Origin: Bacteroidota bacterium
GTDB taxonomy: Bacteria; Bacteroidota; Ignavibacteria; Kapaibacteriales; HRBIN21
Length of the DNA stretch: 58,841 nucleotides
Direction of reading: 5' to 3'
Assembly: GCA_030550275.1 (NCBI GenBank)
Contig: JAUQPR010000014.1
Coordinates: forward strand, 1-58,841
In this document: positions 27,901 to 35,358 of the stretch, piece after piece
Position numbering within the stretch: position 1 is the first letter of the stretch
Layout: each line of letters begins with the position of its first letter
The notes under the pieces: generated by a model
What the model was told of the DNA's origin: nothing
Database searches by the model: none
The model's input: only the letters and a program-made list of their open reading frames with translations
Program-made: the position numbers and the translations under genes

Positions 27901-28132
27901 GCCCGGTGGGGAGCTGCTCGTGCGCTATGAGCTGCCCGAGGCATGCCGGGTGGAGCTGGAGCTTGTGGACGCCTTCGGGCGCAGCGTCGCACAGCCGCTT
28001 GCCGAATGGCATGCCGCCGGAGCCTACGAGCGCAGCATCCCGCTTCCGAACACTTTGGCAGCAGGCTGGTACGGCGTGCGCTTCCGCGCAGGAGCGGCAC
28101 AGGCACTTGTGCCAATTGTCCTGGTGCGTTGA
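24914..28132 (+). CDS. Secreted M4 (thermolysin-like) metalloprotease with T9SS sorting domain
   Basis: The 1072-residue protein has a signal peptide (MLLPLLLACALSAMA), an FTP/propeptide region up to ~330, and an M4 catalytic domain. HEMTH at 489-493 and Glu513 in NESFADVF are the zinc ligands; the 24-residue spacing equals thermolysin. DNGGVHINSGIPNRAAYL follows, with the catalytic His. A Gly/Ser linker near 655-663 leads to a ~330-residue region of repeated beta strands resembling a propeller (GEIGIINLATGQSG, FINQQGRIAVADLAQG). The last ~85 residues, RVELELVDAFGRSV and LAAGWYGVRF, form the T9SS domain. It should act outside the cell on proteins or peptides. The tsaB gene follows after three bases. 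Confidence 0.92.
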   Translation: MLLPLLLACALSAMAAPSWKPGIPKVLLPEPPQRVYSVESFIASSRSTLSTAPAVPVAPFANLPLPLRFEELKLPFAFASAPASLRPLRAFSPQGTPSWLEQPLGVARMVPVESPTASGSTVMLPELASVLAILERHRELLRLVSPARELELLSMQHDELGFYHLRFQQTYEGVPIWGADFYVHLRSDGTLELLNGRYRPTPVGISTKPHLSAAEAIARAWQELGHPPEPLPPMLDAERASARLVLFPHPVTGAIALCYEVQLIPSVAEAHAFFIDALTGALRWHMRLEQHCALGLATTSPAGAPPHHQASARASHLQSLHRTPQALQPGSFADAQAVDLNGVQRRLRVYRHDDGVYYMIWDLPSLDAGRSQLPNKVVGGALTLTANNTDVDPRNPRVYHVTSPNNSWSDAAAVSAHYNAKVCYDYYRTTHNRNSLDGQGGTVISIVHATHQGRPMDNAYWNPGLKVMVYGDGATDFKPLAGGLDVSAHEMTHGVIQHTADLAYQFQSGALNESFADVFAVMIDREDFLLGEDVVRTGHIALRDLANPSNPQVLSPQPSHMSQYQNLPIEQDNGGVHINSGIPNRAAYLLISAIGREKAERIFYRALANYLTRTSEFIDCRRAVIRAAQELYGQTEANAAAQAYDAVGILDGGGSGGGSGNEVPPVSGGTQYIALIAGTQGEIGIINLATGQSGILSTSDPRTRVLVAQDGYPLSQLSTARNGSRIWFINQQGRIAVADLAQGQFFELPLYIRQPGDLRNICVSADERIASVLSAYADRSLYLTDGQQLARIELLPVSMDGPNASTLLYADVMSWSPNPRQPRIAFDGFNVLPFAGDTLAYWNIYEMQFVQQGSTITPVIIPLANPSFGYSLGNITYSNTDPDLVSFNAVEHQTGGFYLVVAHWQTGQMGVLGPGQLQYQGIPLTDLQRPTFSPDSRRLCVVSLQQQLLIVLDLQQGQAQFAPAQVPLFHPRWFVVGGVGIASTAPASSAFQAALLPGGELLVRYELPEACRVELELVDAFGRSVAQPLAEWHAAGAYERSIPLPNTLAAGWYGVRFRAGAAQALVPIVLVR

Positions 28133-28135
28133 GGC

Positions 28136-28822
28136 GTGGCTGCCGAGCCGCTCATTCTCGCTATCGAAAGCTCAGGGGAGCCGCTCAGCATCGCGCTTGC
28201 CCGAGGAGAACGGCTGCTGGGCTTCTCCCTGCTTGCACTGCCGCGGATCCACGACCGCATGGCAGCCGAGCTGATCCGACGGCTGCTCCAGGATTGCAAC
28301 CTGAGCGCATCGCAGTTGGACGCCGTTGCCGTCTCGGCAGGTCCGGGCTCGTTTACAAGCCTGCGCATTGGAGCAAGCCTGGCAAAGGGCTTGTGCATGG
28401 AGGGGCAGCCGGCTCTTGTGCCGGTGCCCACGCTGGAAGCCTTAGCGGAAGCAGCTCTCCCGGCTGCGCTGATGCTCGGTGCAGAGCAGATCCTGGCGTG
28501 CATCCCTACAACCGACGCCCCCGATGCCGAGCTCTTCGTGCAGCGCTTCGCCGTTGACTCCGCCGAACCCGCCGTGCGGAGCTTTCCCGAAGGGCTCCAG
28601 CGCCTCCGAGCAGAATCCCTGGAGCCATCCCCTCAGACGCTGCTGTGCGGTCCAGCCGCTGGACGACTCCAGGGCGGGCTTCGCCTTCCCCTTCTGGAGC
28701 GGCTCTCCGCAGAATGGATTGCGGCAAGCGGACTCCGCCGCTTCCTGAGCGGACAGTCCGTTGCCGCCGAGGAGTTCCTTCCGCTCTACGGCTGGGAATT
28801 CACCCCCCGCGAGCGCCACTGA
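28136..28822 (+). CDS. tsaB: tRNA threonylcarbamoyladenosine biosynthesis protein TsaB
   Basis: The 228-residue ASKHA-fold protein supports TsaD in making t6A37 on tRNAs that read ANN codons. It begins ILAIESSGEPLSIALA and carries VSAGPGSFTSLRIGASLAKGL cut at residues ~62-82, the family hallmark. The start is GTG, three bases after the protease stop. Its last 37 bases overlap the RND pump gene tail to tail. Length is normal for TsaB. Confidence 0.93.
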   Translation: MAAEPLILAIESSGEPLSIALARGERLLGFSLLALPRIHDRMAAELIRRLLQDCNLSASQLDAVAVSAGPGSFTSLRIGASLAKGLCMEGQPALVPVPTLEALAEAALPAALMLGAEQILACIPTTDAPDAELFVQRFAVDSAEPAVRSFPEGLQRLRAESLEPSPQTLLCGPAAGRLQGGLRLPLLERLSAEWIAASGLRRFLSGQSVAAEEFLPLYGWEFTPRERH

Positions 28823-31800
28823 CGCCGCAACTGGGCTGCAGCAACAACGTAGTAGAGCGTCGGCAGCACCACCAGCGTCAAAAACGTGGCAAAGACCAGC
28901 CCGAAGATAATCGCCCACGCCAGAGGCTCCCAGAATGCGGCGCTATCCCCACCGAAGTGCAGGTTTGGCTCAAAGCGCGCCAGGAGTCCGTAGAAATCGA
29001 TGTTCAGCCCCACCGCCAGCGGTACCAGCGCCAGAATCGTCGAAGCCGCTGTCAACACTACCGGCGTCAAACGGGTTGCCCCACCCTCGATGACCGCCCG
29101 CCGGAGCCCCATCCCACGCTGGCGCAGCAGCCGGATGAAATCCACCAGCACCACACCGTTGCGCACGACAACGCCGGCAAGCCCCACAACTCCTACCCCC
29201 GTCAACGCTACCGATAGGGGCAAGCGCGAAAGGGAGAACCCCCACAGCACCCCAATCGTGCTGAAGACCACCGTCACCAACACCAGCAGAGGCAGCGCAA
29301 CGGAGTTGAGCTCGGTGACCAGAATGAGCGCAATGAGCGCAACCGCGACCAAGAACGCCACCTGCAGGAAGCCGAACGCTTTCTGTTGCTCTTCGCGCTC
29401 CCCGGTCAGCCGCACCGAATACCCCGGCGGGAGCTGCAGCTTCTGCAGCGCCGCGCGTATCCGCTCGTTGATCGCCGGAGCACTGTAGCCTGGCAGCACA
29501 TTCGAGCTGAGCGTCACCACGCGCTGCTGGTTGATGCGGTTGATCGTGCTGTAGGTCGTCGCGTAGTTCACCGACGCCACCGCTGAGACCGGCACAATGC
29601 GGAACTGCCCGGTTGCCATATCGCGGTACGTGATGGGCACGTTGAGCAGCTCCTCCAGTCGCTGCCGATACGGCGGGGCAATGCGCACCTGAATGGGGTA
29701 GTCATCCTCTCCGGCGCGGAACTTGGAGGCTTCCACGCCGTAGAGCGCCGCTCTAAGCGCCCTGCCCACTTGAGCGGAGTTCAGCCCCTCGCGTACCGCC
29801 TTCCGGCGGTCCAGCTCCACGAGCAGCTCCGGCTTACTCTGACGCAGATCGCTGACCAAGCGCTCGATTCCGGCAATCCGCAAGGAATCCACCAACAGGC
29901 TCCGAACGCGCTCTGCCAGCGCCTGGAGCGTGTCCAAATCGTCTCCGGCAATCTCGATGTTGACCGCCTTCCCCGTCGGCGGACCCGCACGGTCCTTGTC
30001 CACGAGCACCTCAGCTCCGGGGATATCCGCCACCGCCTGCCGAATTGCCTCAAAGTAGCTCCAGGTGGAGATGCCGCCACGCCGAGCGTACTCGACGAAG
30101 GCAACCGTCAGCCGCCCCTTGTGCGGCGTCACTCCAAAGGAGGGGCGGGTCGGCTCCCCCGCTGCCACTCCAACATTGACGCTGACGGAGGTCACCAGCG
30201 GATTCTGCGGACCGAGCACCCCGTACACCCGCTCCTCCACCACTCGCATGAGGGAATCGGTCACCGCAGCATCCGTCCCCTCCGGCAGCGTCACGTACAC
30301 GTACACGAAGTTGGGCTCCGGATTCGGGAAGAAGACCACCTTCGGCGGCAGCAACGCAAGCAGCCCAACGGTCAAAAGCAGCAATGCCCCCATCCCCGCC
30401 AGAACCCACCTCGGACGCCGCCCCATAAGCAGGCGCGAAAGCAGCGCACGGTATCGCTGCAGCAGCGCCGGCCAGAACCGCCGCTGGAAGGGCTCGATGA
30501 GCTTGGGCGTAAACAGCACCTGATTGAGCATCCACAGCAGCACAAGCAGCCCCGCCAGCACGGCGATTGCCCGGAGGAGGTCCGACCCAAACGCCACCCC
30601 CACGCCGTAGACCACCGCTGCGCCCAGCAGAATCAGCCCCGTTCGGCGGACAAGCGCCCGCAGTGGGCGCACCTTCGGCGGACGCGGCATGTAATCGAGC
30701 GCAAAGACCGGATTGAAGACGTACGCCACCAGGAACGATGCCGAGAGCGTGGCAATCATCACCACGGGCAAGTACACCAGGAACTCGCCCACCACGCCGG
30801 GCCAGAAGAGCAGCGGCACAAACGGCGCAAGCGTCGTCAAGGTACCCGCCAACACTGGAGCGAACACCTCGCCCGCGCCTTGCTGGACGGCTTGCAGAAT
30901 CGGTACACCCTGGCGCACATGCAGCCGATAGATGTTCTCCACCACCACGATGGCATCGTCCACAATGATGCCCAGCGCCAGCAGGAAAGCGAACGTGACC
31001 ACGATGTTCAAGCTATACCCCAGCCCGGGCAGCAGCAGCATCGCCAGGAATGCCGACAGTGGCGTTGCCAGCCCCACAAAGAGCGCATTGCGCACCCCCA
31101 TGAAGAACATCAGCACCAGCACGACGAAGAGGAAGCCCAGGATGATCGAATTGTTCAGGTCTGCCAACGTCGTGCGGCTCCGCACCGATTGGTCGTTGGT
31201 GATGACCAGCTCCAACTGCGGTGCCCTGCCCCGGAACTCCTCCGCCAGACGGTAGATCTTGTCCGCCGTCTCCAACAGGTTCTCGCCGGCTTTCTTGACG
31301 ACGCTCAACGTGATAACGGGCTTGCGGTTGAGCCGGGCAAAGCTCTGCTGCTCCTTGAACTCCTCACTGATGGAGGCGATATCGCCCAGCCGCACCGTAT
31401 TGCCCTGCCCGCCCCGCACGAGGATGTCGGCGATCTCCTGCAGCGAACGGAATTCCGATGCCACGCGCAGGGCAAGCCGCAGCCCACCAGCGGTGAATTC
31501 CCCAGCGGAGATGTTGATGTTCTCACGCTGAATTGCCTGCTCCACGTCGCTCAGGCTCAGATTCAGCGCCCATAGCCGGTACGGGTCCACATCCACGCGC
31601 ACTTCGCGCTCGGGCAGCCCAATGAGGTCAACTCGGCGGACCTCAGGCAGTGCCTCGATCCGGTCGCGCAGCTCCTCGGCATAGCGCTTGAGCTGCTCCA
31701 ACGGCACATTGCCGGCGATGCTGAGCTGCATGATGGGGAACTCGGAGAAGTCTATCTCCAGTACGCGCGGATCTTCGGGCAAATCGTTGGGGAGCTCGGT

Positions 31801-32160
31801 CCTTGCCCGATCGAGGGCATCCTTTACCCGCTGCTTCGCGACGGCAGGGTCCACCGTGGTCTCAAACTCCACTGTGATGGTGGACACGTCCTGCGCCGAG
31901 TAGCTCCGGACCTTCGTCACTCCGGTGACGGCTTTGAGCTGCTTCTCGATGGGGCGGGTGATGAGATTCTCCATATCCAGCGGCGAGGTGCCGGGGTAGA
32001 TCGTGCTCACCAGCACGGTCGGGACCACAACATCGGGGAAGAGCTCCTTGGGAAGCTGCACGTACGTGTACAGCCCCATGCTAAGCACCAGCACGGCAAG
32101 AACGTAGACGGTCGTGCGGTTGCGAACGGACCAATCCGTCAGCCAAAATCGGCGTTCCAT
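28786..32160 (-). CDS. RND-family multidrug efflux pump inner-membrane subunit
   Basis: The 1124-residue protein has the AcrB/HAE1 architecture: first membrane helix near residues 17-35, a large periplasmic loop, a helix bundle, then a second copy of both. LALGIIVDDAIVVVENI holds the two Asp residues of the proton relay, and GVVVRNGVVLVDFIRL is the matching segment in the second half. It exports drugs or other amphiphiles in a complex with the adjacent membrane-fusion and TolC proteins. ATG at 32160 is chosen over GTG at 32166 because AGGAGG lies five bases upstream. It is the last gene of the TolC, TetR, MFP, RND operon, and overlaps tsaB tail to tail. Confidence 0.95.
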   Translation of the reverse strand: MERRFWLTDWSVRNRTTVYVLAVLVLSMGLYTYVQLPKELFPDVVVPTVLVSTIYPGTSPLDMENLITRPIEKQLKAVTGVTKVRSYSAQDVSTITVEFETTVDPAVAKQRVKDALDRARTELPNDLPEDPRVLEIDFSEFPIMQLSIAGNVPLEQLKRYAEELRDRIEALPEVRRVDLIGLPEREVRVDVDPYRLWALNLSLSDVEQAIQRENINISAGEFTAGGLRLALRVASEFRSLQEIADILVRGGQGNTVRLGDIASISEEFKEQQSFARLNRKPVITLSVVKKAGENLLETADKIYRLAEEFRGRAPQLELVITNDQSVRSRTTLADLNNSIILGFLFVVLVLMFFMGVRNALFVGLATPLSAFLAMLLLPGLGYSLNIVVTFAFLLALGIIVDDAIVVVENIYRLHVRQGVPILQAVQQGAGEVFAPVLAGTLTTLAPFVPLLFWPGVVGEFLVYLPVVMIATLSASFLVAYVFNPVFALDYMPRPPKVRPLRALVRRTGLILLGAAVVYGVGVAFGSDLLRAIAVLAGLLVLLWMLNQVLFTPKLIEPFQRRFWPALLQRYRALLSRLLMGRRPRWVLAGMGALLLLTVGLLALLPPKVVFFPNPEPNFVYVYVTLPEGTDAAVTDSLMRVVEERVYGVLGPQNPLVTSVSVNVGVAAGEPTRPSFGVTPHKGRLTVAFVEYARRGGISTWSYFEAIRQAVADIPGAEVLVDKDRAGPPTGKAVNIEIAGDDLDTLQALAERVRSLLVDSLRIAGIERLVSDLRQSKPELLVELDRRKAVREGLNSAQVGRALRAALYGVEASKFRAGEDDYPIQVRIAPPYRQRLEELLNVPITYRDMATGQFRIVPVSAVASVNYATTYSTINRINQQRVVTLSSNVLPGYSAPAINERIRAALQKLQLPPGYSVRLTGEREEQQKAFGFLQVAFLVAVALIALILVTELNSVALPLLVLVTVVFSTIGVLWGFSLSRLPLSVALTGVGVVGLAGVVVRNGVVLVDFIRLLRQRGMGLRRAVIEGGATRLTPVVLTAASTILALVPLAVGLNIDFYGLLARFEPNLHFGGDSAAFWEPLAWAIIFGLVFATFLTLVVLPTLYYVVAAAQLRRQWRSRGVNSQP

Positions 32161-32169
32161 TGGCACCTC

Positions 32170-33318
32170 CTACAGCTTCACCGGCATCCCGTTGCGCAGC
32201 TCTCCGGCAGCGCGCACCACCACGAGCTCATTCGGGCGGACGCCGGAGAGGATCTCCGCTTCTCCGCCCGTGACTATCCCCACGCGGACTGCGCGCTCCT
32301 GCACGATGGCACCATGGTCGTTCCCCCGCTGGACAACGTAGACCACCGTCTCTCCGGCATTGCGCCGGCGAAGCGCCGCCAAGGGCACCAACACCGCTTG
32401 CGGGCGCTGGAGCTCTGCGAAGCGGACCGAGCACTCCAACCCGGGGCGCAGCGCCTCGGGAATGCGCTGGAGCTGGATCTCCAGCCGCACCGTGCGGGTC
32501 CGTGGAGAGATCGCCTTTCCGACCACACTCACCCGCCCCGGTAAGGTATCGGCAAGCTCGCGGAGGACCACCTGCACTGGCATCCCAACGCGCAGCACCT
32601 CCAGGTATGCCTCCGAGATCTCGGCGCTCACGTACACGTTGCGCAAATTGAACAGGCGCACGGCGGGTACTCCTGGGGCAAGGAATTCGCCCACTCGGGC
32701 ATTGACCTCGTCCACGATGCCATCGAAGGGAGCCACGATGCGCGCCTGACGCAACTGCTCGCGCAGCGTTGCCACTCGGCGCTCGGCAGCCTCAAGCTGC
32801 TGCTTGGCAGTGAGGTACTGCACTTCGGCGATCGCCTTGGCTTCCCAGGCACGGGCGTAGCGCTCGTAGAGCGTACGGGCGTAATCGCGCTGTAGCTCCG
32901 CCTCCTCCAAGCTGCGCTGGAGCACCTCCGAATCCAACTCCACCAGCACCGTGCCTGCCCTAACGCGCTGCCCAGGCTGGACCCGCACTGCCGCGACCGT
33001 CCCCCCAAGCTTGGCGCTGAGCGCTACGGTCGTGCGCGATTCCACCTGCCCTTGGACCTCCAGCACCCGCTGCAGACTCCCCAGTCGTGCCGGCTGGGCG
33101 ACGACCGAGATCGCCTCCCCTGAGCCGGTTGCGGCAATCCCCAGCTCCTGCTCCAGTTGGGCGATCTGCTGCTGAATTCGCGTCAGCTCCGCCCGCAACT
33201 GGGCTAACCGTTGGCGCTTCGCCTCGGGCGTCTCCTGCCGGGCGCATCCGCTCAGCCCGATGAGGAATGCAATCCCGAGAATCCCTACGAACGCTCGCGT
33301 TGCCATTGCCACCCGCAT
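32170..33318 (-). CDS. RND efflux periplasmic adaptor (membrane-fusion) lipoprotein
   Basis: The 382-residue protein has a lipobox IGLSGC near residue 25, so it is probably anchored by lipid. A short coiled coil rich in Gln and Leu follows (35-60), then the barrel-sandwich (lipoyl-like) strand VRVQPGQRVRAGTVLVELDSE cut in two, a long alpha-hairpin (YARTLYERYARAWEAKAI), and beta-barrel and membrane-proximal domains. It links the RND pump to TolC. The ATG at 33318 overlaps the TetR gene by 34 bases; ATG at 33306 is equally possible and gives a typical short lipoprotein signal. Confidence 0.93.
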   Translation of the reverse strand: MRVAMATRAFVGILGIAFLIGLSGCARQETPEAKRQRLAQLRAELTRIQQQIAQLEQELGIAATGSGEAISVVAQPARLGSLQRVLEVQGQVESRTTVALSAKLGGTVAAVRVQPGQRVRAGTVLVELDSEVLQRSLEEAELQRDYARTLYERYARAWEAKAIAEVQYLTAKQQLEAAERRVATLREQLRQARIVAPFDGIVDEVNARVGEFLAPGVPAVRLFNLRNVYVSAEISEAYLEVLRVGMPVQVVLRELADTLPGRVSVVGKAISPRTRTVRLEIQLQRIPEALRPGLECSVRFAELQRPQAVLVPLAALRRRNAGETVVYVVQRGNDHGAIVQERAVRVGIVTGGEAEILSGVRPNELVVVRAAGELRNGMPVKL

Positions 33319-33944
33319 ATGAAGAGTTCAACAAGCTCACGGACCAACTCCTCCACGCTCACCCCCTCCAGCAGGCGCATCCGGTACGGATGGCGCGCCA
33401 GTGCAATTGCCCCCGTCAGAATGACCCAAAACTGGGCAATCACCCGCTCGGGCACACTCCACTCTGGGAATATCCCCTCGCGAATGCCCCGCAGCACGAG
33501 CGCCGTGCCCCGCAGCACCGCCTGCTCCTGCAGGGCATGGAGCCGCTGGAGCAGCTCTTGCGGCACCCGCTCCAAGGGAAGCTCCAGAGCGGTCGAGACA
33601 TGCATCAGGAGCACGAAGTACTCCGGCTGCTCCTGTGCAAAGCGCACATATGCCTGCGCCATGGCATGAATTGCCTCCCGAACCGGGCGGGTACGGTAGT
33701 GCTGTTCCACCTGCTCCATGTGCGCATCGAGCAAGCGCAAACCCTCCTCCAGCAGGGCAACGTAGAGCTCCTCCTTGGAGCCGAAGTAGTCGTACAGCGT
33801 CGCCTTGCCCAGCTCGGCTTCCTGGGCGATCTGCTCCATCGTTGCTTGGCGGAAGCCGCAGCGGAAGAAGACCCGGCGCGCAGCCTCCAGGATGAGCTGG
33901 CGCCGCTGCAGCCGCTCCCGCTCTCGGCGCTCGGCGATGCCCAT
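33285..33944 (-). CDS. TetR/AcrR-family repressor of the efflux operon
   Basis: The 219-residue protein has the TetR N-terminal DNA-binding domain: RRQLILEAARRVFFRCGF, then ATMEQIAQEAELGKATLYDYF with the recognition helix, and a ligand-binding C-terminal part rich in helices. It lies inside the operon, one base after the tolC stop, which suggests autoregulation. Two palindromes at 35287-35317 on the operon promoter are probable binding sites. The inducer is unknown, but is likely to be a pump substrate. The start at 33944 (MGIAERRERER) is the only one that leaves the TetR domain whole. Confidence 0.92.
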   Translation of the reverse strand: MGIAERRERERLQRRQLILEAARRVFFRCGFRQATMEQIAQEAELGKATLYDYFGSKEELYVALLEEGLRLLDAHMEQVEQHYRTRPVREAIHAMAQAYVRFAQEQPEYFVLLMHVSTALELPLERVPQELLQRLHALQEQAVLRGTALVLRGIREGIFPEWSVPERVIAQFWVILTGAIALARHPYRMRLLEGVSVEELVRELVELFICGWQWQRERS

Positions 33945-33945
33945 C

Positions 33946-35283
33946 TCAGAGCCTCTCAAAGTAGCGCTGGTCCACGCTGCCGGTGAGGTACTCCAGGTCC
34001 GCCCGCGCAGCAAGCCAATCGTAGAGGGCCTGCAGGTAGGTCGTGTTCGCCTGGCGCAGCGCGGCATCGGCATCGAAGAGCTCCAAGAGAGCCCCCAGCC
34101 CTGCGGCGTAGCGCGTTCGGGCAATCTCGTAGCCGCGCTCGGCGGCTTGTACGGTGCTCCGTCCGGCAGCGATCTGCTCCTGCGCAACGCGCAGGCTCTC
34201 GCGCAGAAGCCGGAGCTGCAGTTTGAGCGCTTCCTGCAATTTCGACTCCTGCTGCTGCACCTTCTGGGCTTCGACGGTTGCCTGCTCCACGCGAGCGTTG
34301 GTCTGCAGCCCTTGGAACAGCGAAAGCTGAAGCTGAACCCCAACAGCAGCGCTGCGTGCGGTGAGGAAGTTCGAAAAGGTCGGCGATTGCCCCTGGTACA
34401 CGTAGTTGCCAAATCCCAGCAGCAGGGGATAGGACTCGGCGCGGTAGATGCGTGCGATCGCCTGCTGCACCTGCTGCTGCAAGCGCAGCGTCTGCAGTTC
34501 GAAGTTCCGCTCCAGCGCCTGCTGCCACAGCCCCTCCTCGGTGGGGATAGGCTCGGCGCGGTACTCTGCCTCCAAGGTGCCATCGGGCTCAAAGGGCTCC
34601 TGCTGTGTCCTGCCCATCAGGAGCGCCAACTGCGAGCGCGCTGCCGTATATGCCATCTCCGCTTGCGCCAGTGCCGCCCGCAACTGCTCCAACTGCACTT
34701 GCGCCCGCAGTGCATCGTAATCGGCAACGAGCCCCTGTGAGGCGAGCACCCGCGTGTCCTGCGCCAGGCGTTCTGCCCGAGCAAGACTTGCGCGAACCGC
34801 CTCTACCCGCTCCCGCGCCAGTAGCGCAGCGTAGAAGGCTTTGCGCACCTCCGTCACCGTCCGCGCCACCACCGCCCGATACTGCGAGCGCGCCGCTTGC
34901 GCGTAGATCTGCGCTGCCCCGATCCCCGTCAGCACCGCCTGGCTGAAGAGCACCTGCGTTGCCTGCAACTGGACCTGAAAGCTGTTCTCCGAACCAATTC
35001 GCACGGGCGAAAGCTGCCCCGACCCCGGATTGCGGAAATCCGGCAGGAAGAAGACCGGCAACTGCAGATTCCGGACGTAGTTGGCGCTGATCCCAATGGA
35101 GGGCAGCGCCGTCCCGACCGCCTCCCGCACTCGAGCATCGGCACGCTGCACCTCCAATCGCGCGACCGCGATATCAGCATTGGCACGCAACGCCTGCTGA
35201 ATCGCCTCCTCCAGGGATATCCGCTCCGCCGCCACGCCGCTCAGGCTCGCCACCACGCCCCCGAGCAAGAGGAACCGCCGCAT
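33946..35283 (-). CDS. TolC-family outer-membrane efflux protein
   Basis: The 445-residue protein has a signal peptide (MRRFLLLGGVVASLSGVAA), then two related halves, each with a long coiled-coil pair and short strands, as in TolC. ISLEEAIQQALRANADI opens the first and ARVEQATVEAQKVQQQES lies in the second. It forms the trimeric exit duct for the RND pump encoded two genes downstream. It is the first gene of the operon, with a well-formed promoter and operator at 35287-35325. Length is normal. Confidence 0.93.
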   Translation of the reverse strand: MRRFLLLGGVVASLSGVAAERISLEEAIQQALRANADIAVARLEVQRADARVREAVGTALPSIGISANYVRNLQLPVFFLPDFRNPGSGQLSPVRIGSENSFQVQLQATQVLFSQAVLTGIGAAQIYAQAARSQYRAVVARTVTEVRKAFYAALLARERVEAVRASLARAERLAQDTRVLASQGLVADYDALRAQVQLEQLRAALAQAEMAYTAARSQLALLMGRTQQEPFEPDGTLEAEYRAEPIPTEEGLWQQALERNFELQTLRLQQQVQQAIARIYRAESYPLLLGFGNYVYQGQSPTFSNFLTARSAAVGVQLQLSLFQGLQTNARVEQATVEAQKVQQQESKLQEALKLQLRLLRESLRVAQEQIAAGRSTVQAAERGYEIARTRYAAGLGALLELFDADAALRQANTTYLQALYDWLAARADLEYLTGSVDQRYFERL

Positions 35284-35286
35284 GTT

Positions 35287-35317
35287 CGACCAACGGTTGT
35301 TTTCCGACCGTCGGTCG
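35287..35317 (-). promoter_or_regulatory. Tandem TetR-type operators on the efflux promoter
   Basis: CGACCGTCGGTCG at 35305-35317 is a perfect palindrome around one central base, and CGACCAACGGTTG at 35287-35299 is an imperfect copy. Their centres are 18 bp apart. They cover the expected transcription start and the 5' leader, just downstream of the TAAGTTTG element. The shape and length fit TetR-family sites, and a tetR gene lies in the operon they control. Confidence 0.65.
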
Positions 35318-35325
35318 CAAACTTA
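35318..35325 (-). promoter_or_regulatory. -7 promoter element of the efflux operon
   Basis: TAAGTTTG on the minus strand is an exact TAnnTTTG match ending 34 nt before the tolC ATG. A TTG (plus-strand caa at 35345-35347) lies 19 bases upstream, as expected for the -33 box of Bacteroidota promoters. It abuts the perfect palindrome. Confidence 0.65.
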
Positions 35326-35358
35326 CGCACTTTCCCCCTTCCGCCAACTGAACGGGGC

